A stretch of 64,000 nucleotides of DNA from an uncultured Flavobacteriaceae bacterium (GTDB taxonomy: Bacteria; Bacteroidota; Bacteroidia; Flavobacteriales; Flavobacteriaceae), in NCBI GenBank assembly GCA_937944485.1, contig CALDYU010000001.1, positions 1-64,000 on the forward strand, given 5' to 3'. Position numbers and translations under genes: made by a program. The notes under the pieces were generated by a model, which did no database searches, had not been told where the DNA came from, and saw nothing but the letters and a program-made list of their open reading frames with translations. Shown here piece after piece: positions 63,891 through 64,000 of the stretch (positions within the stretch are counted from its first letter, which is position 1; every line of letters starts with the position of its first letter).

Positions 63891-64000
63891 TTTGCAAACG
63901 CAAATAACTATTAACCAACAAGCATACTAATGCAATAAATCAACAAAAAAGCAGCACATCCTAGAATTAAGGTTCCCATGGTCAACACCTGATTGCCTTG

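Overview
This 64-kb window is an AT-rich chromosomal segment from a Bacteroidota member, probably Flavobacteriaceae. Most of it is ordinary chromosome: guaA, pyrG, yidC, mnmA, aroQ, xerD, lpdA, glgB, bshC, glycoside hydrolases, peptidases and outer-membrane proteins. There are no CRISPR arrays, no recognisable rRNA or tRNA genes and no prophage. The standout is a minus-strand reading frame missing from the supplied ORF track because it runs off the left edge. It is open from position 5526 to position 1 (at least 1842 codons). It encodes a secreted multidomain protein whose N-terminus reads as a galactose oxidase with every catalytic motif I could check: the Cys/Tyr cofactor pair, the stacking Trp, the Tyr-His pair and the C-terminal His. 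The same chain continues through Big2/Ig, PA14-like, Big2 x2 and YVTN/YncE-like propeller regions into a di-heme cytochrome-c-peroxidase/MauG-like module (CASCH, CANCH, APYLHDGS), then an Ig-like and a CBM-like domain and another Big2. That places an H2O2-producing copper-radical oxidase and a peroxidase-type di-heme module in one polypeptide, divergent from a CusAB-type copper/heavy-metal efflux pair. Secondary observations: two related hairpin-terminated small-RNA candidates flanking a TonB receptor/DUF4249 pair, divergent genes whose ATG codons overlap in a single CATG, a seven-copy G-X-D repeat lipoprotein, an ECF sigma gene with a non-FecR membrane partner, and a decayed IS3-like 5' end at the right edge. 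All translations and domain calls were made by eye; no searches were run.
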